Of a stretch of 21,247 nucleotides of DNA, positions 1 through 6,427 are shown in pieces. The stretch's first letter is position 1. Each line of letters starts with the position of its first letter. Source of the stretch: an uncultured Collinsella sp. GTDB taxonomy: Bacteria; Actinomycetota; Coriobacteriia; Coriobacteriales; Coriobacteriaceae. Made by a program: the position numbers and the translations under genes. The DNA is taken from NCBI GenBank assembly GCA_958423535.1, contig CATZRJ010000034.1:1-21247 (forward strand). The letters run 5' to 3'. Under the pieces are notes generated by a model. That model was given only the letters and a program-made list of their open reading frames with translations. It ran no database searches and was not told the DNA's origin.

Positions 1-2
1 CC

Positions 3-44
3 GAGACCATGGCCGGCCTCTCCGGTACCCGCATCCACGAGTAG
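3..44 (+). CDS. 3' end of an unidentified upstream gene (partial)
   Basis: An open frame enters from the left edge and stops at TAG 42-44. Only about 13 residues are visible, ending in GTRIHE. A hairpin and then a rho-independent terminator follow within 100 bp, which supports this being a real gene end. The product cannot be identified from so little sequence. Confidence 0.45.
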   Translation, partial: ETMAGLSGTRIHE

Positions 45-68
45 TCTCTACTCTGTCGCCTCTCTCGT

Positions 69-88
69 GGGCGCCAGGCAAGGCGCCC
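69..88 (+). other. Perfect 7-bp hairpin downstream of the partial gene
   Basis: GGGCGCC (69-75) and GGCGCCC (82-88) form a perfect stem with a 6-nt loop. No T-run follows, so on its own it is not a canonical terminator. It may stabilise the 3' end of the transcript before the terminator at 110-142. Confidence 0.45.
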
Positions 89-109
89 GCAAACTAGCCT
101 CTCTTCATG

Positions 110-142
110 AGCCCCGCGGTCCGCTCCGACTGCGGGGCTTTT
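110..142 (+). terminator. Rho-independent terminator
   Basis: An 8-bp stem AGCCCCGC (110-117) / GCGGGGCT (132-139) runs directly into a short T-run (139-142). It would end transcription of the gene that stops at position 44. The loop contains 'ggtccgct', which also occurs in the terminator at 5991-6024, so the two may be related copies. Confidence 0.75.
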
Positions 143-166
143 GCTATTCACCTAGTCATTGGGGAC

Positions 167-221
167 AAACCCGGCACTTGGGGACGGTCCTTTCCTGCCG
201 GCAGCTTGGGACAGTCCTTAA
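167..221 (+). repeat. 55-bp dispersed repeat, copy A ('ttggggac' family)
   Basis: This 55-bp stretch recurs in the same orientation at 6067-6121 with one mismatch (position 187 G against 6087 T). It holds the motifs cacttggggac and cttgggacagtcctt. Motifs of this kind are scattered between genes in many bacteria, often near REP-associated (Y1) transposases. No transposase of that kind is present in this window. Confidence 0.8.
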
Positions 222-223
222 TA

Positions 224-275
224 GTCATTGGGGACGTTCTTAAACGACTAGCCAAACAAGAACGTCCCCAACGAC
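224..275. repeat. REP-like inverted repeat, 17 of 18 bp matched
   Basis: TTGGGGACGTTCTT (228-241) is the exact reverse complement of AAGAACGTCCCCAA (258-271), with a 16-nt loop. The match extends outward as gtc[a/g] to 224 and 275 with one mismatch. The RNA could fold into a long hairpin. It lies between the two dispersed repeat modules and looks like part of one repeat unit. I see no gene inside 45-477. Confidence 0.75.
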
Positions 276-311
276 TACTCATTTAAGTCTGTCCCCAATG
301 ACTGCCCAATG
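264..311 (+). repeat. 48-bp dispersed repeat, second module, copy A
   Basis: This segment contains actcatttaagtctgtcccc. It recurs in the same orientation at 6379-6426 with 3 mismatches in 48 bp. Together with 167-221 it forms a two-part repeat block that is duplicated on the far side of the PTS locus, where the two parts are further apart. Confidence 0.75.
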
Positions 312-397
312 GCTGGGAAGGCGCATCCCACACCGACGCATTGCCTTCGGGCCCTCTCCCCAGGCTCTCCATAGCTCAGCTGGACTCCCCGCAACCT

Positions 398-415
398 GTT
401 CCGAGTTGGCGGAAC
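398..415 (+). promoter_or_regulatory. Hairpin/palindrome upstream of the PTS regulator
   Basis: GTTCCG (398-403) and CGGAAC (410-415) form a perfect 6-bp inverted repeat with a 6-nt spacer, about 60 bp before the regulator start. A weak promoter candidate lies just downstream: TGGAGT (426-431), 17 bp, TAGACT (449-454). This could be an operator or leader hairpin; the functional assignment is inference. Confidence 0.3.
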
Positions 416-477
416 GAGCGCGACGTGGAGTGTCATTCTTTACCGCGTTAGACTAGACGCAGGGAAAGGAGGAGGAC

Positions 478-2373
478 ATGGATGCTCGCGTCAAGCAGCT
501 TGTAAATATGATCGAGGACGCTCAGCCTGTCGCTGTCGCGGTACTTGCCAAGCGTCTCGAGGTAAGCGAGCGCGCCGTGAGAAACTATATCCATCGCGCA
601 AACGACAACCTTGCAGGGGTTGCACGCATCGTTGGCAGCAAGGGGCAGTATCGTATCGATGTTGCACGTGCAGATGAGCTTGCTCGCTTGCTAGACGGTG
701 CGGCTCTGGCCCATCCGGGCATTCCTGATACGCGCGACGGCCGTGTGTCCTTCCTTCTTAACGACCTCCTCATGCGGTCCCAGTGGGTGACGATTGAGGA
801 GTATGCGGATTTACTCTACGTTTCGGCGCGAACTCTGTCCAATGACATGCGTCTGGTAGAGCAGAAACTCGCCCAATTTGACTTAACGCTCGAAAAGCGC
901 CCACGCTACGGAATCCGCGTTGCGGGCGGGGAGTCGCAGCGGCGCCTGTGCCTGGCCTCGCTGGTGAGGCCCGTGTTGCCCGACACCGACGATGCAAAGC
1001 TCGCCGAGCGCCTGCGGGCCATCGCCGCATGTGTGGACGATGCTCTGACGGCCTCGCCCGTCACGGTGAGCTCGCTGGCATCCCGCAATCTCATCATGCA
1101 TCTTTACATTGCTCTTGGCCGCATCGAGCAGGGCTGCTATGTCCCAGCTGCAGAATCGGACGTTCAAAAACTGGAGGGAACGCGCGAATACGCCGCGGCT
1201 TTCCAGATTGCCGCAAACATCAAGGATGCCCTGGGCGTGAGCATGCCCCGAGAAGAGGTTGCCTTTATCGCAATCCATTTGCTCGGCAGGGGCACGGGCG
1301 TGCCCGAGAAGGGCTCTGCCGTTATCTCGGACGAGATGTGGGAGATTGCTTCCGAGATGGTACGTGCGGTCAACGATGAGTTTAGGTTTGACTTTAGCGG
1401 CGATCTTGAACTTCGCATGAACCTTGCTCGGCATATCGGCCCTCTGGGCTATCGCCTTGAATATCACATGCATATGGATAACCCCATGCTGTCCGATATC
1501 AAGACGAGGTTTCCGTTGGCCTATTCGATGGCAGCTGGCACCTCGCAGGTACTCGAGCGTCATTTTGGCAGCCAGCCCTCTGATGAAGAGCTCGGCTACA
1601 TCGCCATGGCATTTGCCCTGGCCCTCGAGCAGCAAGCCGACCAGCCGCGTCGCAAACGCATCCTGATCGTGTGCGCCTCGGGAGCGGGAAGCGCCCGTAT
1701 GCTCGAGCACCAGTACCGCAAGCAGTTTGGCATGTATATCGATTCGATTGAGACATGCGATGTCGCCCGCGTGGGAACGTTCGATTTTTCGCATATCGAC
1801 TACGTGTTCACAACGGTGCCGCTCAACGTCAAGTTGCCCGTGCCCGTCCGCGAGGCCGATTTCTTCTTGGAGACGAGCGATGTCAACGCTATCCGCAAGG
1901 TGCTGAGCGACGACACTGCGCAATCGGACTCCGTGAGCTCTTTCTTTAGCCGTGCCCTGTTCTTCAACCGCGTTGAGGCGTCGTCGAAGCAGGCCGTTCT
2001 CCGATATCTCTCCGAGCGCGCCGTCGAGAGCGGCCGTGTCGATGCCCAGTTTGCCCAAGAGGTCGCCGAGCGCGAGAGCGCGAGCGCCACCTCGTTTGGC
2101 AATGGGGTAGCCATGCCCCATGGGATGCATCCCTTGAGCGCCGAGGTCTTTGTTACCGTGGGCCTGCTCGAACATCCCATTCTTTGGGACGAATACGGCC
2201 ATGAGGTCGATATCGTCTTTATGGTGTCGTTTGCCCGGTCGGGCGGCGATGAGGCGCGGATCTTGAGCTCACTGCTCGCCGAGATCTTTATGGACCGCCA
2301 GGGGGTCGAGCGCCTACGCGAGCGCCGGTCCTGGCATGAGCTGATGGCGCTTGTGCAAGCGCATACGCCTTAA
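478..2373 (+). CDS. LicR/BglG-type PRD transcriptional regulator with EIIB- and EIIA-like domains
   Basis: This 631-residue cytoplasmic regulator probably activates the downstream PTS genes when they are needed. Domains in order: a winged helix-turn-helix (about 18-60), a second HTH (about 104-130), PRD1 with His208 and His267, PRD2 with His319, a GatB-like EIIB domain whose phospho-cysteine would be Cys399 (VCASGAGSA), and a C-terminal EIIA domain (about 490-630) with His548 in GVAMPHG. In the LicR/MtlR/ManR family, phosphorylation of these residues by PTS proteins sets activity. The expected second PRD2 histidine is Ala378 (IAMAFALALE). The domain set is that of a DNA-binding activator rather than an RNA-binding antiterminator. 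Start: AAGGAGG (466-472) lies 5 nt before ATG 478. Gene order (regulator, EIIA, EIIB, EIIC, glucosidase) resembles the Bacillus lic locus. Confidence 0.9.
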   Translation: MDARVKQLVNMIEDAQPVAVAVLAKRLEVSERAVRNYIHRANDNLAGVARIVGSKGQYRIDVARADELARLLDGAALAHPGIPDTRDGRVSFLLNDLLMRSQWVTIEEYADLLYVSARTLSNDMRLVEQKLAQFDLTLEKRPRYGIRVAGGESQRRLCLASLVRPVLPDTDDAKLAERLRAIAACVDDALTASPVTVSSLASRNLIMHLYIALGRIEQGCYVPAAESDVQKLEGTREYAAAFQIAANIKDALGVSMPREEVAFIAIHLLGRGTGVPEKGSAVISDEMWEIASEMVRAVNDEFRFDFSGDLELRMNLARHIGPLGYRLEYHMHMDNPMLSDIKTRFPLAYSMAAGTSQVLERHFGSQPSDEELGYIAMAFALALEQQADQPRRKRILIVCASGAGSARMLEHQYRKQFGMYIDSIETCDVARVGTFDFSHIDYVFTTVPLNVKLPVPVREADFFLETSDVNAIRKVLSDDTAQSDSVSSFFSRALFFNRVEASSKQAVLRYLSERAVESGRVDAQFAQEVAERESASATSFGNGVAMPHGMHPLSAEVFVTVGLLEHPILWDEYGHEVDIVFMVSFARSGGDEARILSSLLAEIFMDRQGVERLRERRSWHELMALVQAHTP

Positions 2374-2404
2374 GACTTCTTTTGTCGATGACCCTGTCAG
2401 TCTA

Positions 2405-2431
2405 CCTGCAATAAACCTCGAGGATTGCGGG
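2405..2431 (+). promoter_or_regulatory. Inverted repeat between the regulator and the PTS genes, possible operator
   Basis: CCTGCAAT (2405-2412) and ATTGCGGG (2424-2431) are inverted repeats, 7 of 8 matched, with the eighth able to pair as U-G in RNA. The loop holds the palindrome CCTCGAGG (2416-2423). It lies in the 119-bp gap before the EIIA gene, where a LicR-type activator would be expected to bind. An 8-bp palindrome GAATATTC (2450-2457) lies closer to the gene. No clear -35/-10 pair was found. Confidence 0.35.
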
Positions 2432-2492
2432 CGGGAGATAGGCGTTTCGAATATTCAAGTACAAACCAAACATCACGGGAGAGGAGACCGTT

Positions 2493-2819
2493 ATGGACGA
2501 TCAGGGAACCGAGATGGTTTCGTTTCAGCTGGTCGCTGCAGCGGGAGAGGCACGCAGCCTTGCCTTCGAAGCCCTTGAAAAGGCAAAGGCGGGGGATTTT
2601 GACGCCGCCGCCAAACTCATGAAGCAGTCAAAGGATGCGGGAATCAAGGCTCACCACATCCAAACGCAGCTGCTTTCGACTGAGGCAGCGGGCGAGCATC
2701 TGTCGGTGGATGTGTTGCTGGTCCATGCTCAGGACCACCTCATGTGCTCCATGCTTGCTCAGGAGCTCGTGCAGGAGTTGATCTGCCTGTATGAGCGCAC
2801 TGCAACCAAGAACGCCTAG
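2493..2819 (+). CDS. PTS lactose/cellobiose-family EIIA component
   Basis: This 108-residue protein matches the usual length of the LacF/CelC/ChbA EIIA family. It is a helical, trimeric cytosolic carrier that takes phosphate from HPr and passes it to EIIB. The phosphorylated histidine is His78 in LLVHAQDHLM; Asp81 and His82 are the adjacent conserved residues. A second conserved stretch, KAHHIQTQLL, lies at 52-61. Start ATG 2493 follows GGAGAGGAG at about 6 nt. It is the first gene of the transport set, 119 bp after the regulator and 46 bp before the EIIB start. Confidence 0.92.
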   Translation: MDDQGTEMVSFQLVAAAGEARSLAFEALEKAKAGDFDAAAKLMKQSKDAGIKAHHIQTQLLSTEAAGEHLSVDVLLVHAQDHLMCSMLAQELVQELICLYERTATKNA

Positions 2820-2865
2820 CGGCGTGCGGTGACTATCCAACCAATCAATGCGAAGGGAATCCCTT

Positions 2866-3159
2866 ATGAAGATCCTTCTTGTTTGCGCAGCTGGTCTGTC
2901 TACAAGCATTCTGATGAAGAAACTCGAGAAATATGCGGAGCAAAACGGCATCGAGCTCGATATCGATGCGGTGGGTATCGGCGAGTATCAGGAGACGTGC
3001 GCCAATTATGACGTGCTGCTCTTGGGGCCGCAGGTGTCCTACCAGCTCAACACCGTCAAGCAGGGGAGCGGTAAGCCGACCGCGGTCATCCCCGCACAGG
3101 ACTACGGCATGGGCAACGCCGCCAACGTGCTGGCACTCGCCCAGTCGCTGTTGGGTTAG
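2866..3159 (+). CDS. PTS lactose/cellobiose-family EIIB component
   Basis: This 97-residue EIIB domain protein accepts phosphate from EIIA on Cys7 (LLVCAAGLSTS) and passes it to the sugar during transport. The Cys-x-x-Gly-x-Ser-Thr loop right after the first strand is typical of the CelA/ChbB/LicB family. An upstream in-frame ATG at 2848 exists, but GAAGGGA (2852-2858) lies 7 nt before ATG 2866, and starting there puts the catalytic Cys at the usual residue 7-10. The stop codon overlaps the ribosome binding site of EIIC, which implies coupled translation. Confidence 0.92.
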   Translation: MKILLVCAAGLSTSILMKKLEKYAEQNGIELDIDAVGIGEYQETCANYDVLLLGPQVSYQLNTVKQGSGKPTAVIPAQDYGMGNAANVLALAQSLLG

Positions 3160-3168
3160 GAGGCAACC

Positions 3169-4518
3169 ATGGAGAAGTTCATGACCCTGCTTCAGGAAAA
3201 ACTGACCCCTATCGCCAATTTCTGCGGAACCGAGCGCCACTTTGCCTCCATGCAAAAGGGCTTTATGAGCGCGATCAGCTTCATCTTGGTATCTGCCGTC
3301 TTTATGATCCTCGCCAACCCGCCGGTCACGGCCGACCTGGTGGCGCAGGGCGGGTTCTGGTCCGTCTTTGGCCCTTGGCTCGATTTTGCCACGGCCAATA
3401 AGCTCACGCTGCTCATTCCCTTCAACATGACGATGGGCATACTGTCGGTGATCGTGACGTTCGCAATCGCCTATAACCTGGCGGGCACCTACAAGATGCC
3501 CAAGCTTAACGCCGGTATGACCTCGCTGGTGATGTTCCTGATCGCCGCGGCGCCGTCGTCCTACTACCAGCTTGCTGACGAGTCCGTGCTCCAGGCGGTC
3601 CCCTGCACCTATCTGGGTGCGCAGGGCCTGTTTACCGCCATCATCGTTGCCTTGGTCTCCGTCGAGGTCACGCGCTTCTGCCAGACCAAGGGCATCACCA
3701 TCAAGATGCCCGATGGCGTGCCGCCGTTTTTGTCCGAAACCTTTGGCGCCATCGTACCTATGCTCGCCAACATCCTCATCTTCTTTGGCGGCAACCTGCT
3801 GATCCAGATGATCGATCCCGCGCTGTCCATCCCCTCGGTTATCGAGAAGCTGCTCGCTGCCCCGCTTTCCGTCGCAGTTGACTCTGTGCCCGGCGCACTG
3901 CTTATCTGCTTCATGACGCTGCTGTTTTGGTGCTTTGGCGTCCACGGCAACATGATCGTAATGCCCATCACCGCCCCGGTCACGCTTGCCGCCTTTGCCG
4001 CCAACGCCTCGCTCTATGCTGCCGGGCAGCCGCTTGAGTTCCACCCGGCGCTCATGTCGTTGGCCATCAACCTCATCGGCGGCACGGGTAATACGTTCTC
4101 TTTTGTGGCGCTCTGCGCGTTTAGGGCAAAGTCGCAGCAGCTCAAGGCATTTGGCAGGGCATCGATCGTGCCGAGCTTCTTCCGTATCTCCGAGCCCGCG
4201 ATCTTCGGCGCGCCCATCATCTTCAACCCGATCCTCATGATTCCGTTTGTGCTAGGCGGCATGATCTCGGCCCTGCTGTATTGGGGTGCGGTCTCACTGG
4301 GTCTTGTCTCTAACTTCTACATCTTGGTGAGCGGCACGTTCCCCATCTTCGTTCAGGGCTTTGTCCAGTGCCTCGACCCGCGCATCTGGGTGTTTACGAT
4401 CGTTTTGATCGTGGTCATGGCTGTGGTCTGGTACCCGTTCTTTAAGGTGTACGATAACCAGCTCCTGGCTCAGGAGCAGAAGAACGCCGCGGCAGCTTCT
4501 GCCGAGGATGCTGAGTAG
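3169..4518 (+). CDS. PTS lactose/cellobiose-family EIIC permease
   Basis: This 449-residue integral membrane protein, with about ten hydrophobic segments, forms the sugar channel of the transporter. Family marks visible: PDGVPPFLSETFGAIVP (181-197), the transport-site histidine region FGVHGN (His259), GGTGNTFSF (304-312), and SEPAIFGAPIIFNP (341-354), where Glu342 corresponds to the substrate-contacting glutamate known in ChbC. Length is typical (about 430-450). TAGGAGG, which includes the stop of the EIIB gene, is the ribosome binding site for ATG 3169. The adjacent 6-phospho-beta-glucosidase suggests cellobiose or another beta-glucoside; the exact sugar cannot be read from sequence. Confidence 0.92.
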   Translation: MEKFMTLLQEKLTPIANFCGTERHFASMQKGFMSAISFILVSAVFMILANPPVTADLVAQGGFWSVFGPWLDFATANKLTLLIPFNMTMGILSVIVTFAIAYNLAGTYKMPKLNAGMTSLVMFLIAAAPSSYYQLADESVLQAVPCTYLGAQGLFTAIIVALVSVEVTRFCQTKGITIKMPDGVPPFLSETFGAIVPMLANILIFFGGNLLIQMIDPALSIPSVIEKLLAAPLSVAVDSVPGALLICFMTLLFWCFGVHGNMIVMPITAPVTLAAFAANASLYAAGQPLEFHPALMSLAINLIGGTGNTFSFVALCAFRAKSQQLKAFGRASIVPSFFRISEPAIFGAPIIFNPILMIPFVLGGMISALLYWGAVSLGLVSNFYILVSGTFPIFVQGFVQCLDPRIWVFTIVLIVVMAVVWYPFFKVYDNQLLAQEQKNAAAASAEDAE

Positions 4519-4519
4519 C

Positions 4520-5974
4520 ATGAGTTACTTTGACAGAACGTCTGCCGCCGGTATGCCCGAGGGCTTTTTGTGGGGTGGTGCCCTCGCCGCCAACCAGGCC
4601 GAAGGGGGCTGGAACGAGGGCGGCCGCGGCATGTCGCACTCCGACCTGATCCCACAGGGTTCCGACCGCTGGGATGTAATGTTTGGCAGGCAAAAGCCCG
4701 TGGATGATCCGGACAGGCTGTATCCATGCCGCTGGGGCAACGACTTCTTCCATCATTGGCACGAGGATGTCGAGCTCTTTGCCGAGATGGGCTTTAAGTG
4801 CCTGCGTCTTTCAATTTGCTGGAGCCGTATTTTTCCCACAGGGATGGAGACCGAGCCCAACGGCGAGGGCTTGGAGTTTTACCGTCAGGTATTCGAGGCG
4901 CTGCGCGAGCATGGAATCGAGCCGCTTGTGACGCTGTCGCACTACGACTATCCGTTGGCTCTGGTCGAGCGCTATGGTGGCTGGCAAAGCCGAGAGATGA
5001 TCGAGCGGTATGCGCACTACGTCGAGACCGTCGGACGCGCGTACCAGGGCCTCGTGCGTTATTGGCTTACGTTCAACGAGATCAACAGCGTGGCGCTGTC
5101 CTATCTCAACGCGGGTGTCACGCTCGAGGATGAGCGTGACCGTGCAGCCGTGACCGCGGCGTTCTCGCACCATATGTTTATGGCGAGCGCTCGCGCTGTC
5201 GAGATTCTGCACAAGATCGATCCCGCAAACAAGGTGGGTTGCATGGTCGCTGCCGGTGCGACCTATCCGTACCGTTGTGCGCCCGAGGACGTATGGCTTG
5301 CGTATGAGGAGGACCGCGGCCGCTACTTCTACACAGACGTGATGGCTGCGGGCGCCTATCCTGCTTGGAAGCTGCGTGCACTCGAGAAAGAGGGTGTTCA
5401 CGTGCCCTCTGAGCCGGGCGATACGGAGTATCTGGCAGAGCATACGGTCGACTTCATCTCGTTCTCGTACTATTGCTCGCGCTTGGTGTGCGCCGATGAT
5501 CAGGTGATCGCCGAGAAGGCGGAGGGCAACGTGTTCCCGACGTTGCGCAATCCGTACCTCAAGGATAAAGAGACTGCCTGGAAGTGGCAGATCGATGCGC
5601 TGGGTTTGCGCGTGACGCTTGCCGGCTACCACGATCGTTACCATCTTCCGCTCTTTATCGCCGAGAACGGTGTGGGCGGACTCGATGCGCTGGAAGACGG
5701 CAAAGTCCACGATGCGTATCATATTGATTACCTGCGAAGGCATATTCTTGCGCTGCGCGATGCAATTGTCGAGGACGGTGTTGACCTGATGGGATACACG
5801 CCGTGGGGCTGTATCGATTTGGTGTCGGCCTCGACGGGGCAGATGAAGAAGCGCTATGGCTTTGTTTATGTTGATGCCGATGATACGGGCAAAGGCACGT
5901 TCGATCGCTACCGAAAGGACAGCTTCTACTGGTACCAAAAGGTCATTGCATCAAATGGCGAGGACTTGAGTTAA
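4520..5974 (+). CDS. GH1 6-phospho-beta-glucosidase
   Basis: This 484-residue cytosolic glycosidase hydrolyses the 6-phospho-beta-glucoside delivered by the PTS into glucose 6-phosphate plus glucose or an aglycone. It is a complete GH1 barrel: FLWGGALAANQAEG at 16-29, acid/base Glu187 in TFNEIN, nucleophile Glu382 in FIAENG, and the phosphate-binding loop with Ser436/Ser438, Lys444 and Tyr446 (SASTGQMKKRYG) that separates 6-phospho enzymes from plain beta-glucosidases. An in-frame ATG at 4508 overlaps the EIIC stop, but GAGG (4504-4507) abuts it. The ATG at 4520 is better spaced, so I chose it; the 4-residue difference is not decisive. It is the last gene of the operon, before the terminator at 5991. 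Confidence 0.92.
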   Translation: MSYFDRTSAAGMPEGFLWGGALAANQAEGGWNEGGRGMSHSDLIPQGSDRWDVMFGRQKPVDDPDRLYPCRWGNDFFHHWHEDVELFAEMGFKCLRLSICWSRIFPTGMETEPNGEGLEFYRQVFEALREHGIEPLVTLSHYDYPLALVERYGGWQSREMIERYAHYVETVGRAYQGLVRYWLTFNEINSVALSYLNAGVTLEDERDRAAVTAAFSHHMFMASARAVEILHKIDPANKVGCMVAAGATYPYRCAPEDVWLAYEEDRGRYFYTDVMAAGAYPAWKLRALEKEGVHVPSEPGDTEYLAEHTVDFISFSYYCSRLVCADDQVIAEKAEGNVFPTLRNPYLKDKETAWKWQIDALGLRVTLAGYHDRYHLPLFIAENGVGGLDALEDGKVHDAYHIDYLRRHILALRDAIVEDGVDLMGYTPWGCIDLVSASTGQMKKRYGFVYVDADDTGKGTFDRYRKDSFYWYQKVIASNGEDLS

Positions 5975-5990
5975 CTCTTGCAGGTCTGTT

Positions 5991-6024
5991 GCCCCCGCGG
6001 TCCGCTTCGGCCGCAGGGGCTTTT
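5991..6024 (+). terminator. Rho-independent terminator of the PTS operon
   Basis: GCCCC (5991-5995) pairs with GGGGC (6016-6020), and GCGG (5997-6000) with CCGC (6011-6014), with one C/A mismatch between them and a TTTT tail (6021-6024). It begins 17 bp after the glucosidase stop codon. It shares 'cgcggtccgct' with the terminator at 110-142, and both precede a copy of the same 55-bp repeat. Confidence 0.8.
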
Positions 6025-6066
6025 GTTATTGAGGCGGCTGTTCATGAGGAGCATTGCAGGCTGCGG

Positions 6067-6121
6067 AAACCCGGCACTTGGGGACGTTCCTTTCCTGCCG
6101 GCAGCTTGGGACAGTCCTTAA
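6067..6121 (+). repeat. 55-bp dispersed repeat, copy B
   Basis: This is the direct repeat of 167-221 with one mismatch. In copy A the second module begins 42 bp later; here about 260 bp of other repeat-like sequence separate the two modules. The stretch 6025-6427 holds no convincing gene, only repeats. Confidence 0.8.
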
Positions 6122-6263
6122 AGGCCGCATCGATCAACTGCGGAAAGCACATCCCAGAATGAGCGTCCAACATGGGGTGCGGTTTCCCTTGAGGCCCTCA
6201 ATCGGAAAATGCATCCCGGATTTTTGTCGAAAAGCGGTCCCTAGTTTCCCAAACGGGCCGCTA

Positions 6264-6313
6264 ACGGAAAGCGCATCCCGCTATTGGGCCCCAAAGCAGG
6301 ATGCGCTTTCCGT
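6264..6313. repeat. Perfect 15-bp inverted repeat in the second repeat block
   Basis: ACGGAAAGCGCATCC (6264-6278) is the exact reverse complement of GGATGCGCTTTCCGT (6299-6313), with a 20-nt loop. Degenerate copies of the arm (ggaaagcacatccca near 6141, ggaaaatgcatcccg near 6204) precede it, and gggaaggcgcatccc occurs in the first block at about 315-329. It looks like a REP-type palindromic unit. It could also act as a bidirectional transcript end between the convergent glucosidase and peptidase genes, but it has no T-run. Confidence 0.7.
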
Positions 6314-6378
6314 GCTGGCAGTTCCAAGCAGTTCGGGATGGCCCTTTTCGTTTGCTCTCGGCTGGCGTCCGTAAGACT

Positions 6379-6426
6379 GTCCCCGACGACCACTCATTTA
6401 AGTCTGTCCCCAATGAGTGCCCAATG
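6379..6426 (+). repeat. 48-bp dispersed repeat, second module, copy B
   Basis: This is the direct repeat of 264-311 with 3 mismatches in 48 bp. Its right edge lies one base from the stop codon of the minus-strand peptidase gene (TAG, complement of 6428-6430). Confidence 0.75.
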
Positions 6427-6427
6427 A

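Noticed and set aside
153..312. CRISPR array
   Set aside because: The repeats are irregularly spaced, partly inverted and of two different types; there are no uniform spacers and no cas genes.
368..400. tRNA-like 'tagctcagctgg' D-arm motif
   Set aside because: No acceptor stem, anticodon arm or TPsiC arm (no GGTTCGAATCC-like segment) can be formed around it; most likely chance.
883..2202. 439-codon open frame antisense to the PTS regulator
   Set aside because: It mirrors the codon pattern of a well-supported PRD regulator on the other strand, has no ribosome binding site and no recognisable domain.
2845..4044. 399-codon minus-strand frame over EIIB/EIIC
   Set aside because: Its composition (many His, Asp, Gly, Arg) is the reverse reading of membrane-protein codons; the plus strand encodes clear PTS proteins.
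6054..6374. 106-codon plus-strand frame between the glucosidase and peptidase genes
   Set aside because: It is built from the dispersed repeats and the 15-bp palindrome, lacks a ribosome binding site, and lies after a terminator.
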